Assembly: GCF_010093815.1 (NCBI RefSeq)
Contig: NW_022985553.1
Location: 189,511-253,510, forward strand
Reading direction: 5' to 3'
DNA length: 64,000 nt
Source of the DNA: Pseudovirgaria hyperparasitica
Taxonomy: Eukaryota; Ascomycota; Dothideomycetes; Acrospermales; Acrospermaceae
Each line of letters begins with the position of its first letter. The stretch's first letter is position 1. Positions 1-10,644 of this stretch are shown here, piece by piece. Under the pieces are notes generated by a model. That model was not told the DNA's origin, ran no database searches, and was given only the letters and a program-made list of their open reading frames with translations. The translations under genes were made by a program, and so were the position numbers.

Positions 1-918
1 CCGCGTACGTCGTGGCGGGATCGCCTTTGGGTTTTTGTGTTCGACTAACGCATTTACAGAGCAGAGCAGTCAGTGGGATGGGCTGCGCCACTTTTCACAA
101 CCGAAATTTGTTGAAGATGGGCAAAGGAGCGTTGAGCGGGTGTTCTATGGCGGCACGACGAAGACGCAGATCTACAACAGGACCAATTCTCGACTCGGAA
201 TCCAGGCGTGGGCATCTGAAGGGATCGCTGGTAAGGGACATTCCAGTCATCCGACAGAGCCACATCCCTGATGCCTACACAGGTCGTGGTGTTCTCATTG
301 ACTATGCTTGGTGGGCAGAGAAGCAAGGCATCGAGTACAGCACTTTCTCACAGCATCACGTGAAACTATCAGATATCACTCAGATTGCCAAGGAATGCGA
401 CATCATCTTTCAGAGAGGTGACATACTTATTGTCAGAATCGGCATGACAAAGGAATGGAATTCATGGTCTGACCAAGCCAAGCAAGAATATGCATCGCAA
501 AGTAACCCATTACACGCTGGTGTGGAGAATTCGATGGACGTCTTACGTTGGATATGGGACACCGGCTTCTCTGCTGTCGCAGGTGATGCAATATCTTGGG
601 AAGTCCGCATACCTATTCCGGTCGATCGAAGAAGCTTCCAGTCTGATGTGCCACAGGTCTTCCCGTCTATCAATCCGCCCCTGTTTCTCCATGAATACCT
701 GTTAGCTGGCTGGGGCATGCCGATCGGTAAGCATCCCATCCTTCGGAAAACAAATATTCCCCACATTACTCACGTGCGATCTAGGAGAAATGTTCGACTT
801 GGAAGCACTTTCGCAGACCTGTCAAGAGCTGGACCGCTGGACTTTCTTTGTTACATCAGCACCACTGAACATGCCAGGAGGTGTATCAAGCCCACCCAAT
901 GCATTGATGATATTCTGA
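1..918 (+). CDS. putative cyclase / kynurenine formamidase-like hydrolase (5' end outside window)
   Basis: This is the 3' part of a metal-dependent cyclase-fold hydrolase (PF04199-like); the substrate cannot be told. Exons read as 1-4, 60-230, 283-726 and 785-918. Introns 5-59 (GTACGT donor, CTAAC branch point, ACAG), 231-282 and 727-784 have good splice signals, and the frame is kept across each. Family segments appear in order: QWDGLRHF, a LGIQAWASEGIAGRGVLIDY-like stretch across the second intron, SGDAxxxE-like VAGDAISWE, LHEYLLAGWGMPIGE and APLNMPGGVSSPPNA close to the C-terminus. Skipping the third intron would miss the true stop at 916-918 and run on to 983. The His/Asp ligands upstream of QWDG lie outside the window. 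The family call is secure, the activity is not. Confidence 0.85.
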
Positions 919-1075
919 GCCACCTCAACGCGTGGGGCGTCAAACCTCGTATTATTCAGCCAGGAGATACCTACTATATATGAAAGGCAAATCCATGTAA
1001 GCAATTCACCGCCGTCTAGTAGCGTTCGGGTCGAAGCGTTGACTTGTCGTGGAGTCATGTCGCATTTCCATGCAA

Positions 1076-1330
1076 TCAGGACTTGGCATACCTTGTAATA
1101 CGGCAGATCATCGCCGAAGTGTCAATGAACGGGGCTGCATTAACCGGACACACAAATCTGCTAGAACATGCAGGTGTTCGACTAGTGAACTCCGCAAATG
1201 CATACCGCACATACATGAAGTCATCTCTGAAGATAATCGAGAAACAGCAGCCACAGGCTTCAAATCCACTGAAAAATCTTTTCATCCTAGCAATACATCT
1301 AGTAGATATTGCGATTGATACAATGATCCC
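1076..1330 (-). pseudogene. possible RTA1-like membrane protein remnant
   Basis: On the minus strand an open stretch encodes a hydrophobic helix with GFGIIVSIAIS, then a loop, then FRDDFMYVRYAFAEF and a second hydrophobic segment. Spacing and the R-x-x-Y-x-x-x-EF pattern resemble the middle of RTA1-family seven-helix lipid-translocating proteins. No start and no N-terminal helices can be joined to it with good splice sites, and the frame closes soon after. If real it is a decayed fragment between the cyclase and receptor genes. A chance hydrophobic frame is a serious alternative. Confidence 0.25.
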
Positions 1331-1728
1331 AAATCCAGGATGCTAAGGACCAATTCGTGCTGTCTGTTATCGATAGACGATCTTTTGTCCGTCCCTAGAA
1401 GCATGCAACGGACTTCAGCACTGTCCGGAGGTGATACCAGGAGAATATCGCCACAAGAGAAACAGGCAGGATGTCCTCTTGCTACTTCCTTACCGTCGTT
1501 ACTACAGCTGCTGGTAAGCATTTCCCTTTACGCTACACACCGAGCTGTTCACCTTGCACATCCTCTATCTAGAATGAACACAATCACCACTTCATCTAGA
1601 GGCTACATTGTACCAAGGTGCATCTTTCATTCACATCATTTGGCTAAGCATCTCATCTTATCCTTCTAGGGACGTGTCGCTCTGCAGAGCTCCACAATCT
1701 TTCGTTCTTTGCATGTTCCAAAGCTATA

Positions 1729-3469
1729 ATGGCGTCTCATCTCCTCTCCAGACAGGGATATGTGACTGGCTTGCAGCCGCCTCCCGGTGTTGTATCAGAC
1801 CCGACTCATGCTGAAAAGGGACTATGGAAGGCAAACATTGCTATACAAAGTATATGCCTGCCCATAGTCACAACACTGGTATTTATCCGACTGTACACTA
1901 AAAGCAAGTGGAGATTTCACCTTGACGATGGTGAGTTGGATCCCATATTGGTTTGACTTTGCTGAGATTTGCTACAGCGGCATGTTTCCTGGGATGGGTG
2001 AGCGTTGCGCCTGGTACCATTGCAAACGCATAGTAACTAAAGTTATACTAGATCGCCGCAGTCGCATACTCTACGACTGCTCTCCTTATGGCTAAGCATG
2101 GCGCCGGTATCCATCAATGGAACGTCTACGAACGAGATATCGTCCCATACACTCGAGTATGTTGCTTTATATGCTTCTATCAGTTACATTTTCTCATTCT
2201 CTTCGCAGCTCGTCTACGTAACCATGATCATATACGGCCCTTGCGCTTTCTTGATTAAGAGCTCAATTCTCCTCTTTTGTGCAAGAATTTTCCACCCACA
2301 TCGTAGCGCATGCGTCATCATATACACCTTCATTGGCGTCATGCTCGCATACTATGTACCTGTGCTCGTCATCAAAGCTGTCATATGTCGACCGCTGAGT
2401 CACTTCTGGGATCCTGCTTCTGCACCGGATGCAAAGTGTTTCAATCAGAGAGTGCTGATCTTATGTGATAGTCTGATGAGTATCATCACAGACTCTATAA
2501 TACTTTTGCTCCCACTTCCCCTGGTGAGTAAACTTAAGGTGTCGTTTCGAGAAAAGAGCAAGATTGCCATCATATTTGGGGCTGGTGGACTCGCTACTGT
2601 GTGCGGTCTCATGCGTATGATCGATATTTCGAGCAATGGTAAAGAGTCAGATACTACCTTTGTATTCACGCGGATAAATCTCTGGGGGTATGTTTGTACT
2701 TCTCCTTCAATTCTCTCCCTCGTCAATATAAAGCCGGGTCTGACACCAATATGCTTTAGAATTGCCGAAGTAAACATTGGCCTCATTTGTGCGTGTTTAC
2801 CTACGATTCAGTACCTGCGGCGACGCTGCAGAGGGTGGCCGGTCTCGCACACAACCTCTCATGGGCGGTCTCCCAACGACATATCATCGACGCGTGATTC
2901 TGCGCTGCAGTCACCGACGTATGTAATGGACAATATGGCTGCTTCAAAAGCAGTGTATGTTAGGTCAGACTCTGTACCTTCGTCTTCACGTACAAGCACG
3001 AGCGTGACACCGGCACGGAGCCGTAGTATGCTGTCGGTGAGAAATCCGGATCTGCCAATGGATGAGAAATCAGATCTATCGCCTGCTTCGCCAGACCTCT
3101 CACAGCCACCATCAGCATCTTTACCATTCCAGCCAGAGCGCACACTTCACCACCGTAGCTCCTCTATCAGCACTCCACTGACCAGTATCACAGAGACAAT
3201 CGTCCGTGGACCTAGTGTCGGGAGTAGCAGGAGCTATATCAATCCGTTGAACGCCAGCTCATCTAGTCTAGGACAAAGGCAGATTGACGAGGTAGAGATG
3301 GGCGCCGCAATCGTGAAGACTGTTGAGGTCGAGCAGATTGAGTCAGTGGCGGAGTGAGTGAGTGTATACTGAAACCGATAATATACTAACTGACCTTAGG
3401 GAACAAGCCTTCGAGCTTGATAGTCCGCAGCTGAATCCGACTGGATGGTTCCGCTTTGGCAATCATTAG
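1729..3469 (+). CDS. integral membrane protein, fungal rhodopsin-fold (Pth11/SAT4-like) receptor
   Basis: Six exons: 1729-1930, 1978-1997 (only 20 nt), 2052-2156, 2209-2687, 2760-3353 and 3400-3469, giving 489 aa. Seven hydrophobic helices lie in about the first 290 residues. Family features are LDDAACFLGWIAAVAY in helix 2, HGAGIHQWN, the GPCAFLIKSSILLFCARIF helix, CRPLSHFWD, CDSLMSIITDSIILLLPLPL and NLWGIAEVNIGLICACLP. The last two are contiguous only after removing introns 2157-2208 and 2688-2759. The C-terminal 200 residues are Ser-rich and probably cytoplasmic. There is no CFEM domain, so it is not a classical Pth11. Ligand and role are unknown. The final intron (3354-3399) adds EEQAFELDSPQLNPTGWF to the C-terminus instead of a stop at 3357. 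Confidence 0.87.
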
Positions 3470-4090
3470 TCACATTGTTCGTGCATCTTTCTCAAATCGT
3501 AGGCACTATGATGAAGACCTAGCAGTTGGATCCATCCTGGATCTGGTTTCTAAACATGATCGTCTCACTACTCGATCATTCGTCTTGAAAGCTCAAATGC
3601 TGTCTTATGTTCATGTGATCTTATGCGGCAGACGTTCGTTTGTCGTTCATTGAACTTCCGGGCTCCCACTCAGATGTATAATATACAACATGACACATCC
3701 ACTGTGTCGCACGGAGCACCCGCCCTGAAAAACCACAAGCTCTCCATGTCCCGCACACTGCAATCCAATGGTAGTTCTGTAACCAGCCCGAACCTGCAGT
3801 GTTTATACTTTGCATCTTCAGTAGAGGTGTTTCAGTCTTGATGTCTTGAGGTGGTGGGCGTCCTGAGCCCTTCATTGGCTTGCGCTGCTTCTGTTAGTAA
3901 GGTCATAGTTCTTATCCATGTAGCTAAGATCCAGACTGAGCATACTTTTAACGTGTCTCTTAGTATACCTATCTGTAAAGCCTATGTTGAGCGATAAATT
4001 TCCCCCAAATCGCATACGATCCTAGCCTCTATTCGTTAAGGACGACCTGACGCAAGAAAAAAAAGCCAAAAAAAAACACAAAACAAAAAC
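3470..4090. other. intergenic, no gene seen
   Basis: This stretch follows the receptor gene. Short open frames on both strands have no recognisable domains or credible splice sites. The end (about 4041-4090) is A-rich on the plus strand, which is the T-rich trailer of the tRNA-like element on the minus strand. Confidence 0.6.
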
Positions 4091-4188
4091 TGCGGACCGA
4101 GGATTGAACCCGGCGACTATACTGCAGAAAACCAGACGAACTGAGTTTTTTTGAAATCCACGTTGTGGGACCACTAGACCATGGCCCC
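4091..4188 (-). tRNA. tRNA-like sequence, probable tRNA pseudogene
   Basis: On the minus strand an A-box-like TGGTCTAGTGG is followed about 55 nt later by a B-box-like GGGTTCAATCC set in a five-pair T stem (CCGGG/CTCGG). T-runs follow directly, as for Pol III termination. The element is 98 nt long, so a tRNA would need an anticodon-loop intron of about 25 nt. The D-arm resembles tRNA-Glu, and a TTC triplet lies in a plausible anticodon position. The acceptor strands (GGGGCCA and TCCGCAG) do not pair, so it looks decayed or misfolded. Isotype not assigned. Confidence 0.4.
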
Positions 4189-4702
4189 GAAGTGTGGGAA
4201 CTGAAAGCTACTATCATAGAATTGTTTATAAAGGACGTTGGGTTGGGGGTTTAGGGGAGGGTCTTCGGTTATTTCTTGTCGACCAAGGGAGAGATGACGA
4301 CACTGTTTCGGTGAGCAGAGCGGAGCCTTCCGGTGAACAGCGATAGTGTCGCGATAGCTGTCTTTTGGCATGGACACATTGACAGGCATAGAAAGGTCGC
4401 GTTTTCCAACAATCCATTCCGAGCGTGCAGATTCGAGAGATGTCAACAGACGTGAACGCTTATGGTTGTTGAGACATGGTTTCGAAACGTCCACGAATAA
4501 ATATTCGGTGTATTTGCGTATATCAGTTACTTGCTGTGTGTGCTATCTATCTATGCTTTCACTGATGTATGTATTCTACGATTTTAACTTCTTCAACTAT
4601 ACCTTGACACCTGCGCCACATTACTCTCATCCTATGCCATATCGATCATGTTCATCGCGTCTTATCAGCATCCTAATCTCCTTCTTTACCGCGGTGAGAC
4701 TT
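4189..4702. other. intergenic, no gene seen
   Basis: About 510 bp between the tRNA-like element and the stop of the next minus-strand gene. No conserved protein or splice structure was recognised on either strand. Confidence 0.55.
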
Positions 4703-6070
4703 TCATGCGAAGTTATTGGTACAGGGAGCAGCTCCAAAAGCAGGCACGGAATTTTTGCCTGAATCGAGTGCTCCAGCTGTCAATGTCACCTTTGTGAGAC
4801 TTTGCTTTGCCCCAACAGCCCTGTGCAGAGAGGGCGGTGATGAATCCAATATAGAAGCTTGCTCTTCACTATAATCATGCTTGTTTGTCGTGTTCTGCAA
4901 TACTTTGTGATACTCGACTCCTAACCTTCTTTTCTTGGTTACTCTCAAGCCTACCTCTATCATCCGCTTATGCGGTCGTCCATCATGCTGCAAGACAGCA
5001 TTGCTCTTTCTTGCCAGAGGAGAGCTAGGCGGGTCTACGTCAGAAGATTCATCGAGGATACAAGCCCCCATGTTTCTCTGCGTGCTGTCTTGGCTGTGTA
5101 GAATGATGCTTGATCCGGGACTTGAGGGCAATGCATTAACAAGCGTGGCATGATCATTGCCTCCCACTGCAGTTGCCCCATATTCAATATTCTCTCCATA
5201 ACTAGCCCTGATACCTGGCCGTTTCCCGTGAAAAGGCAAGGCATCTGCACTCGCATTGCTGGGGGCTGCTGCTGCAATACAGTATATCTCGGTGTGCCTC
5301 GTGTGTTCTTTGCCCAAATCAGCCGCCTTACGCTCTACGAGGCCTAATTCGCGATTAAATGCGTTGATCTCGCTATTGATGGTGCTTTCGCGAGTTGCGT
5401 AGCTGCCGGTAAGGTTGCGTTTGTGGGCGGGCTCCGTTACTGGAAGATCGAGGAAGCCTTCCGCAACTGACCCGGCAGGTGTGTGAGCGAGCGGAGAGCC
5501 TGTCTGACCCTCGGATCGTGTGGGTTGAGTAGCGGCGTTCTGATTCGATGTAGTCCTGACTATAGTGGTAAGCATGGGATTGGCGCTCTTTGATAAACCG
5601 ATTTTAGGGGCGCCAAGTGCTTCACAGGCATTCAAGAGGACAGTTTGTATATCTTGGAAACATAGGTCTTGAGCTATACCAGTACTCTCTGTCTATTGTC
5701 AGGACCTTGGTCTTAAGTGAAGGTTTGGACTACGAGATGCAACTCACTTACCTTGAGACTGATGGGTCCGTGGCGGACTGGAACTCCTCTCTGCTGAAGC
5801 TATTGCATTAAAAGCCGAATTCAGACTCGCTCTAGGTGGCGTAGTAGGAATTGCTGTCAGGCGCTTAAGGCTGTTTGTACGGGGCTGAGACTTCGAGACA
5901 GCGGCTGGCTTCTTGACAATTGCAGACGCATTTACTAATCTCCTTGACTCGCTTTTCGTGGGAGGGTCTATCGCTCCATTTCCTTGCCTCTGTACAGATC
6001 CCAGGAGGGAGTCCATTGTGGTGTAAGACGGCGCAGGTAGAGCTCGGTCGAGAAAGGAAGTGAAGGACAT
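4703..6070 (-). CDS. hypothetical protein, low-complexity, probably nuclear
   Basis: Two exons, 5752-6070 and 4703-5673, join across a 78-bp intron with a GTAAGT donor and TATAG acceptor to give 429 aa. The frame is kept and the junction reads QAQDLCFQDIQTVLLNACEALG, a short amphipathic helix that may be the only folded element. The rest is rich in Ser, Pro, Asn and basic residues. It has Ser-Pro pairs (SSPPRTHQ, PPSSPLARK) and a basic cluster VTKKRRLG near residue 360 that could be a nuclear localisation signal. The start is the first ATG of the open frame; an upstream exon is possible. I do not recognise the family. Shape and Ser-Pro sites would fit a chromatin or cell-cycle factor, but that is speculation. 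Confidence 0.6.
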
Positions 6071-6395
6071 CCAGCCCGTTCGAATGAGGCAGGACCAGCA
6101 GTACTCACATCTGCACTTACTCGCATAAAGAATTTTGTCATTTGCGAAGGAGAAGTAGATTGACAGTATTCAAGCGCCGCTGTGTTTCAGACGTTACATA
6201 GGCTGCTCCCTTGTGGATGAAGGATCTGGTGAGCGTGTACAAATGATGGTGTGCAATTTTGCCTTGGAGGGGACAACGGAATTTAGGAAGGGTAACCTCA
6301 TCATGGTGGTAATCGGTTCTTGTACAATGAATATATACAGAAAAGACGAGATGCATTACCTCCTTCCACTTGGTTAAATAAGCAGCAGATCGATC
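6071..6395. other. intergenic between two minus-strand genes
   Basis: About 325 bp between the 3' end of grx5 and the start of the hypothetical gene; it should contain the terminator of the former and promoter of the latter. A 72-residue minus-strand frame here has no features. Confidence 0.55.
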
Positions 6396-6981
6396 TTATT
6401 CGGTCTTACCCTCCTCAGCTGGCACAACTACATCTTTCTCTTCAAGCATCTTTGCAAGGGAACCATCCTGGTGCATAGACATCAGAATATCGCAGCCACC
6501 CACAAATTCCTTATCAACGTATAATTGCGGGATCGTGGGCCATTCAGAGTATTCCTTGATGCCTACAAAACATCAGCAAATTGTGCCTGAATACTGTCCA
6601 TCACTTTGATATGCTTTACCTTGTCTTAGCTCTTCGTCTTCAAGCACATTGAACGCTGTAAATTTGCTCGGGTCTACTCCTTGCAGTCCTAGTATTTGGA
6701 TACTTGCTCTTGAGAACCCGCATTGTGGTGTCTCTGGAGTACCCTTCATGAACAAAACTACTGGCGCTGATCCAACTGCCTTATCAATTGCTTGCCGTGT
6801 TTCTTGTGATAGGAGTCTGATTTGTGCTGGAGTGAGACTGGCTCGAATCGGAGAGGGTCGAATGGCGAAGCTACCCGGTGCGCGTAACGCCTGACGGACT
6901 GCCTGCGTAATGTTAAAACCGTGTTTGAACAGGATGTATGCGGTTAAGACTCACGCCTGTAACAGCTGTGCGCGAAAACAT
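6396..6981 (-). CDS. grx5: monothiol glutaredoxin, mitochondrial Grx5 type
   Basis: Exons 6955-6981 (nine codons), 6620-6902 and 6396-6562 give 158 aa. The protein has a basic mitochondrial-type leader (MFSRTAVTG, then [16 protein letters not shown]). The glutaredoxin fold follows, with [12 protein letters not shown] holding the single active cysteine, then [19 protein letters not shown] with the cis-proline and glutathione-binding GG-C-D. CGFS glutaredoxins bind a bridging [2Fe-2S] cluster with glutathione and hand clusters from the Isu scaffold to mitochondrial targets. The short C-terminal tail is Glu/Lys-rich. It is divergently arranged with the PPC decarboxylase gene, with 226 bp between the start codons, so a shared promoter is likely. 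All three exon junctions preserve the family alignment. Confidence 0.95.
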
Positions 6982-7207
6982 TGTGGCTTTGTAGGTATTC
7001 AGTTGAATTGTAATGGTGAAGAAGACCTCCGAGAAGCTATGACTTTCGCCGCACTGATGATGACATAGCCGTCGTGATTACACACTGGTCCAGCTCCGAG
7101 TTTGCATTATCAACGCACCGCCTCTGCATCCTCCCTAATGTATATTCATGGGATTATGCACCATCTGAATGTCCCTCTGTGATCCATGCGATCATCGCCG
7201 ATAGCTA
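6982..7207. promoter_or_regulatory. shared divergent promoter, grx5 / PPC decarboxylase
   Basis: 226 bp separate the two start codons, so both core promoters and both 5' leaders must lie here. No binding site stands out clearly. Confidence 0.55.
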
Positions 7208-7972
7208 ATGAACATGTCCTCGAACTCACCGCAAGTTAGGCCTGCCAACAAACCCCTCGTCCTTGACGACCAACGACAGCATCTCCTGCTATGCGCATCC
7301 GGCTCTGTGGCAACAATAAAGATACCATTGATGATCAAAGCACTCTCGGGCTATCCCTACCTGTCTATTCGCCTCATTCTTACTACATCCGCGGCAGCGT
7401 TTCTCGCTGGCCAAGCCGAAGAGCAGCCCTCTCTGTCTGCGATCGCTGAGCTTCCTAATGTCGAGGCAATATATTTGGATGAGGACGAATGGGCGAAGCC
7501 ATGGGTACGAGGCGATAAGATCCTACACATAGAGCTCCGACGGTGGGCAGACATCATGGTTGTTGCACCGCTCAGTGCGAATTCTCTAGCAAAGGTAGCG
7601 GGAGGTATATGCGACAATCTGCTCCTGTCAACGTTCAGAGCGTGGGATACTACAGGGCTGTTGGATTCAGTGACACAGTCGCAAGCTGGTATTGTTCCCA
7701 TAGACACTGTGTCAGCAGATGCATCACAACGAAATAGGAAAATTATAATCGTAGCCCCAGCAATGAACACTGCTATGTGGCTTCATCCAATCACGCAGAA
7801 GCATGTCAAGCTCCTTCAAGAGGAATGGAGTATCGAACAAGGCGGCTGGATCGAGTTGCTTAAACCAGTCGAGAAGGAGATTGCTTGCGGTGATGTGGGC
7901 ATTGGTGGTATGAGAGAATGGAGGGAAATCGTTGAAGTCATAGAGAGTCGCATGAGACTAAAGAACGCATGA
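7208..7972 (+). CDS. phosphopantothenoylcysteine decarboxylase (HFCD flavoprotein)
   Basis: A single-exon frame of 254 aa. It decarboxylates 4'-phosphopantothenoyl-cysteine to 4'-phosphopantetheine, the third step of coenzyme A synthesis. The flavoprotein Rossmann fold starts with LLLCASGSVATIK. The sequence then has the catalytic-His region ILHIELRRWAD, VVAPLSANSLAKVAGGICDNLL, the substrate-clamp PAMNTAMWLHP (PxMNxxMW motif) and ACGDVGIGGM, whose Cys is the proton donor. In yeast this job is done by a Cab3/Sis2/Vhs3 heterotrimer; here one chain carries both the His and the Cys, as in a homotrimer. It lacks the acidic C-terminal tail of Sis2/Hal3, so a phosphatase-inhibitor role is not indicated. 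A second ATG three codons in is also possible. Confidence 0.93.
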   Translation: MNMSSNSPQVRPANKPLVLDDQRQHLLLCASGSVATIKIPLMIKALSGYPYLSIRLILTTSAAAFLAGQAEEQPSLSAIAELPNVEAIYLDEDEWAKPWVRGDKILHIELRRWADIMVVAPLSANSLAKVAGGICDNLLLSTFRAWDTTGLLDSVTQSQAGIVPIDTVSADASQRNRKIIIVAPAMNTAMWLHPITQKHVKLLQEEWSIEQGGWIELLKPVEKEIACGDVGIGGMREWREIVEVIESRMRLKNA

Positions 7973-8138
7973 AGCGAAACAAGATAGTTCAATCTATGGT
8001 GTGTATATACATATAACGATCAAAATGGCAGTTCAAGAGACACGAGAACTGCGTACGAGAATATAAATTTAGGAAAGGAAATAACCGCAGCATCTTCGAG
8101 CCACGCACCGCTTCCTCCAGACTCCAACGGAATTCATC

Positions 8139-9798
8139 TTACTCAGTTTGCTGATAACCAGCGCCGTAATCATAGTACTGTGTAGATGGACCAGGCATGC
8201 CAGAGACGCATTGGAGATCCCAGTCGGGGTGAGGGTTTATGTCTCTGGGAGCATCAGACATTTCTTCCTCGTCATCGAACGTTACATCATTTTCCGCAGT
8301 GTATGGGCTGGACTGACTGCCTGGGGTCCCCTGGAAATGATCGCGTTGGTAGTGTGAAAGTCTATCGTCCCAGGAATTGAAACTATGTGGGCATCCAGGT
8401 TCTTTGCATTCTCTTTCGAAGTCAGCCTGATAGGCTACCTTTGAGCCACCTGTGATAGTGTCGATTTCGAGCCTTGTGGCCGCAGCTTTCTTGTGCGTGC
8501 TCCTCAGGTGTTTCTCCAACTTATCAACTCGATGAGAAATGAATGGTTTCTTCTTGCTGGGGCCTCGTTGGCATTCACGACACACGTAGATATTCTGAGG
8601 TTGCCTATTCTCTTCGTGTCTTTTCCAGTCTGATAGTCGGTTTGTCCGATACCCGCATCCGGCTGTACATTCGAGTACTCCTGTCACACTGATCCTACGT
8701 CCGTCCCCATGATCACACTTGTTTCTTGCTTTCTTCACGTAGTCACTAATCAATTTCGCGTGTGGGCCGTTATATGCCAGATTGCCGCCATCCATCTGTG
8801 TTGTTGACAACCGTGTCTGCATATTTTGGCTTCCATAGGTTGTCTGAATATTGTGTCCGTGTCGTCTAGCCAACAAGATGTTATTCAGACGCTCGCTTGA
8901 ACTGAGCGACTGGACAACGTCGTCCCTCGACACTCTTGCCAAGTAAGCAAGAGCGTTGATATCGTCATTGCTCGGTGCTCCGACGGAGTTATGGGACTGT
9001 GAAAATATATTGTCGACCCATGACTCCAGAAAGTTGGCAATCATCGGTGAGATGCTTGTGTTCCCGTGCATCGCCCGTGCATCAATTCGAGAAGAGATAT
9101 CTTGCTCTGGGAAGTCGGGACCCCTTCCTATCATCTCCATATCATTGTATGCATGAGATCGCTGGATACTAGATGGGATCGATGCACACGATACGTCTGT
9201 ACGTGATCGATCTACGGGTATATGATAGGGACTGGAGCCAAAGTTGGCTGAATGGGCGTTCAGAGAAGGAAGAAGTTCGAATCTGGTTGTCCCTTCTGGG
9301 TAGTATGGGGGTATGAATGCAGACGACGGCTGCAAAGAGCCGCGAGTCTGTACTGGGGTCTGAGACGGTTGGTTTTCTGACAGTGACAGTGACGGGAAGT
9401 GAGTATCAGACCAAACTCGCTGAGGATCCGGATTAGTGAAATCGCTGTATTCAGGCTACAATCCATGTCAGATATCAGTGCTCCAGTATTGGACCATCGT
9501 CAGTGTCGATATTGACTCCTTTTGTCGACAAAGTCTTAGAAGCAAATAACGTTTTACGATAGGAACTTACATCTTGCAATGGCACAACGCTTGCCCCAAC
9601 TCCAGTATCAGGGTCGATACCACTTGTCTGGCCAGACAGTTGGCTCGTTTGGATGTTCGGCTGGAAAGAGGGCACGCTTGGATTTGGATTCTGTGGGAAG
9701 TATGTCAGCCCCTCGAATTGGCGCCTCTGCTGATTCTCTGAGGGTTCAGCCTTGCGCTTAGTAGACCTCCCGTCATCAGAGTAGTCGGAATCATTCAT
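8139..9798 (-). CDS. C2H2-type zinc-finger protein, putative transcription factor
   Basis: Exons 9571-9798 and 8139-9455 give 514 aa. The 115-bp intron is in phase 0 and the junction reads VVPLQDPEYSDFTNP. The N-terminal 300 residues are polar and disordered, starting with an acidic then basic patch (MNDSDYSDDGRSTKRKAEP). Cys/His clusters lie at about residues 350-460: CTAGCGYRTNRLSDWKRHE, then YVCRECQ...KLEKHLRSTHKK, then CKEPGCPHSFNSWDDRLSHYQRDHF. The spacing is irregular, as in fungal C2H2 proteins related to plant-pathogen regulators. The tail is acidic (FDDEEEMSDAP). Targets are unknown. The gene is convergent with the PPC decarboxylase gene, 166 bp apart. Confidence 0.85.
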
Positions 9799-10644
9799 TG
9801 GGACATTTCTCTTATAGCTTGAGCGGGATTAGGACAGAATTTGACTTTTCGGTGCTTAATGGTGGTATTTGATGCGGATCCGTGTGGAATATAGCATGCG
9901 AGATATGACCGACTCCTAGAAAGGAACTTATATTTTCTATCATACAAGGAGAGACTTGCCCACCTTCGTGAGTGGAACCCTGTTCCAACATAACACAGGA
10001 CTTTTGCCCTTCTAGGGCGCTCAGTACTTCGCCATACAACAGTCTCAGGTTTAAGGTCCTCTGTGGGATGTTTGCCTACGCATAATAGGCAAACAGAGGC
10101 ACAGTATTACTCGATTCCAATTCACTCGCCACATCATCTCAGCCCTATGATGACCGCATTGACGTAATATGGCATGTCTTGCAGATGTCAAAAGGCTTCT
10201 AATGCTGCTACACCCGTGAAAATGCACACAACTAAGCGCCCTGAAACACCTTGTAGCTCGTAATAAGCAAGAGGCGGTCTAAATTAGTTCAGTTGACGCC
10301 TGGGAGAGGCACAATCTGGTTGTTTGTGAAATGAGGCGTAGGGTTGAGAGCCTTGCATTGTTGCCTGGCAGCTCAGTGCTATATTACGTCGCAAACAACG
10401 GCCTAACGATGCGGCAACAACAACGCAAATACATCTGCCTGAAGACCCCTTCGACCATGATCCCAACATTCAGATGGCGCGAGCAGCTGAATACAGTCAT
10501 CTGTAACATCCTATCAGCGCCCGCGCGTTCCAAACTCCCTTTATCATATGTCCACGATACCTCGCCTCTACATCATACACGCGAGACGGGGTAGTCTGCG
10601 ATAGGACCGGCCAGTATTGGTGAGATCCTATGGGTCTTGACCGG
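9799..10644. other. intergenic, no gene seen
   Basis: About 850 bp between the start of the C2H2 gene and the stop of alg10. Short minus-strand frames carry no recognisable motif. It should hold the C2H2 promoter. Confidence 0.55.
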
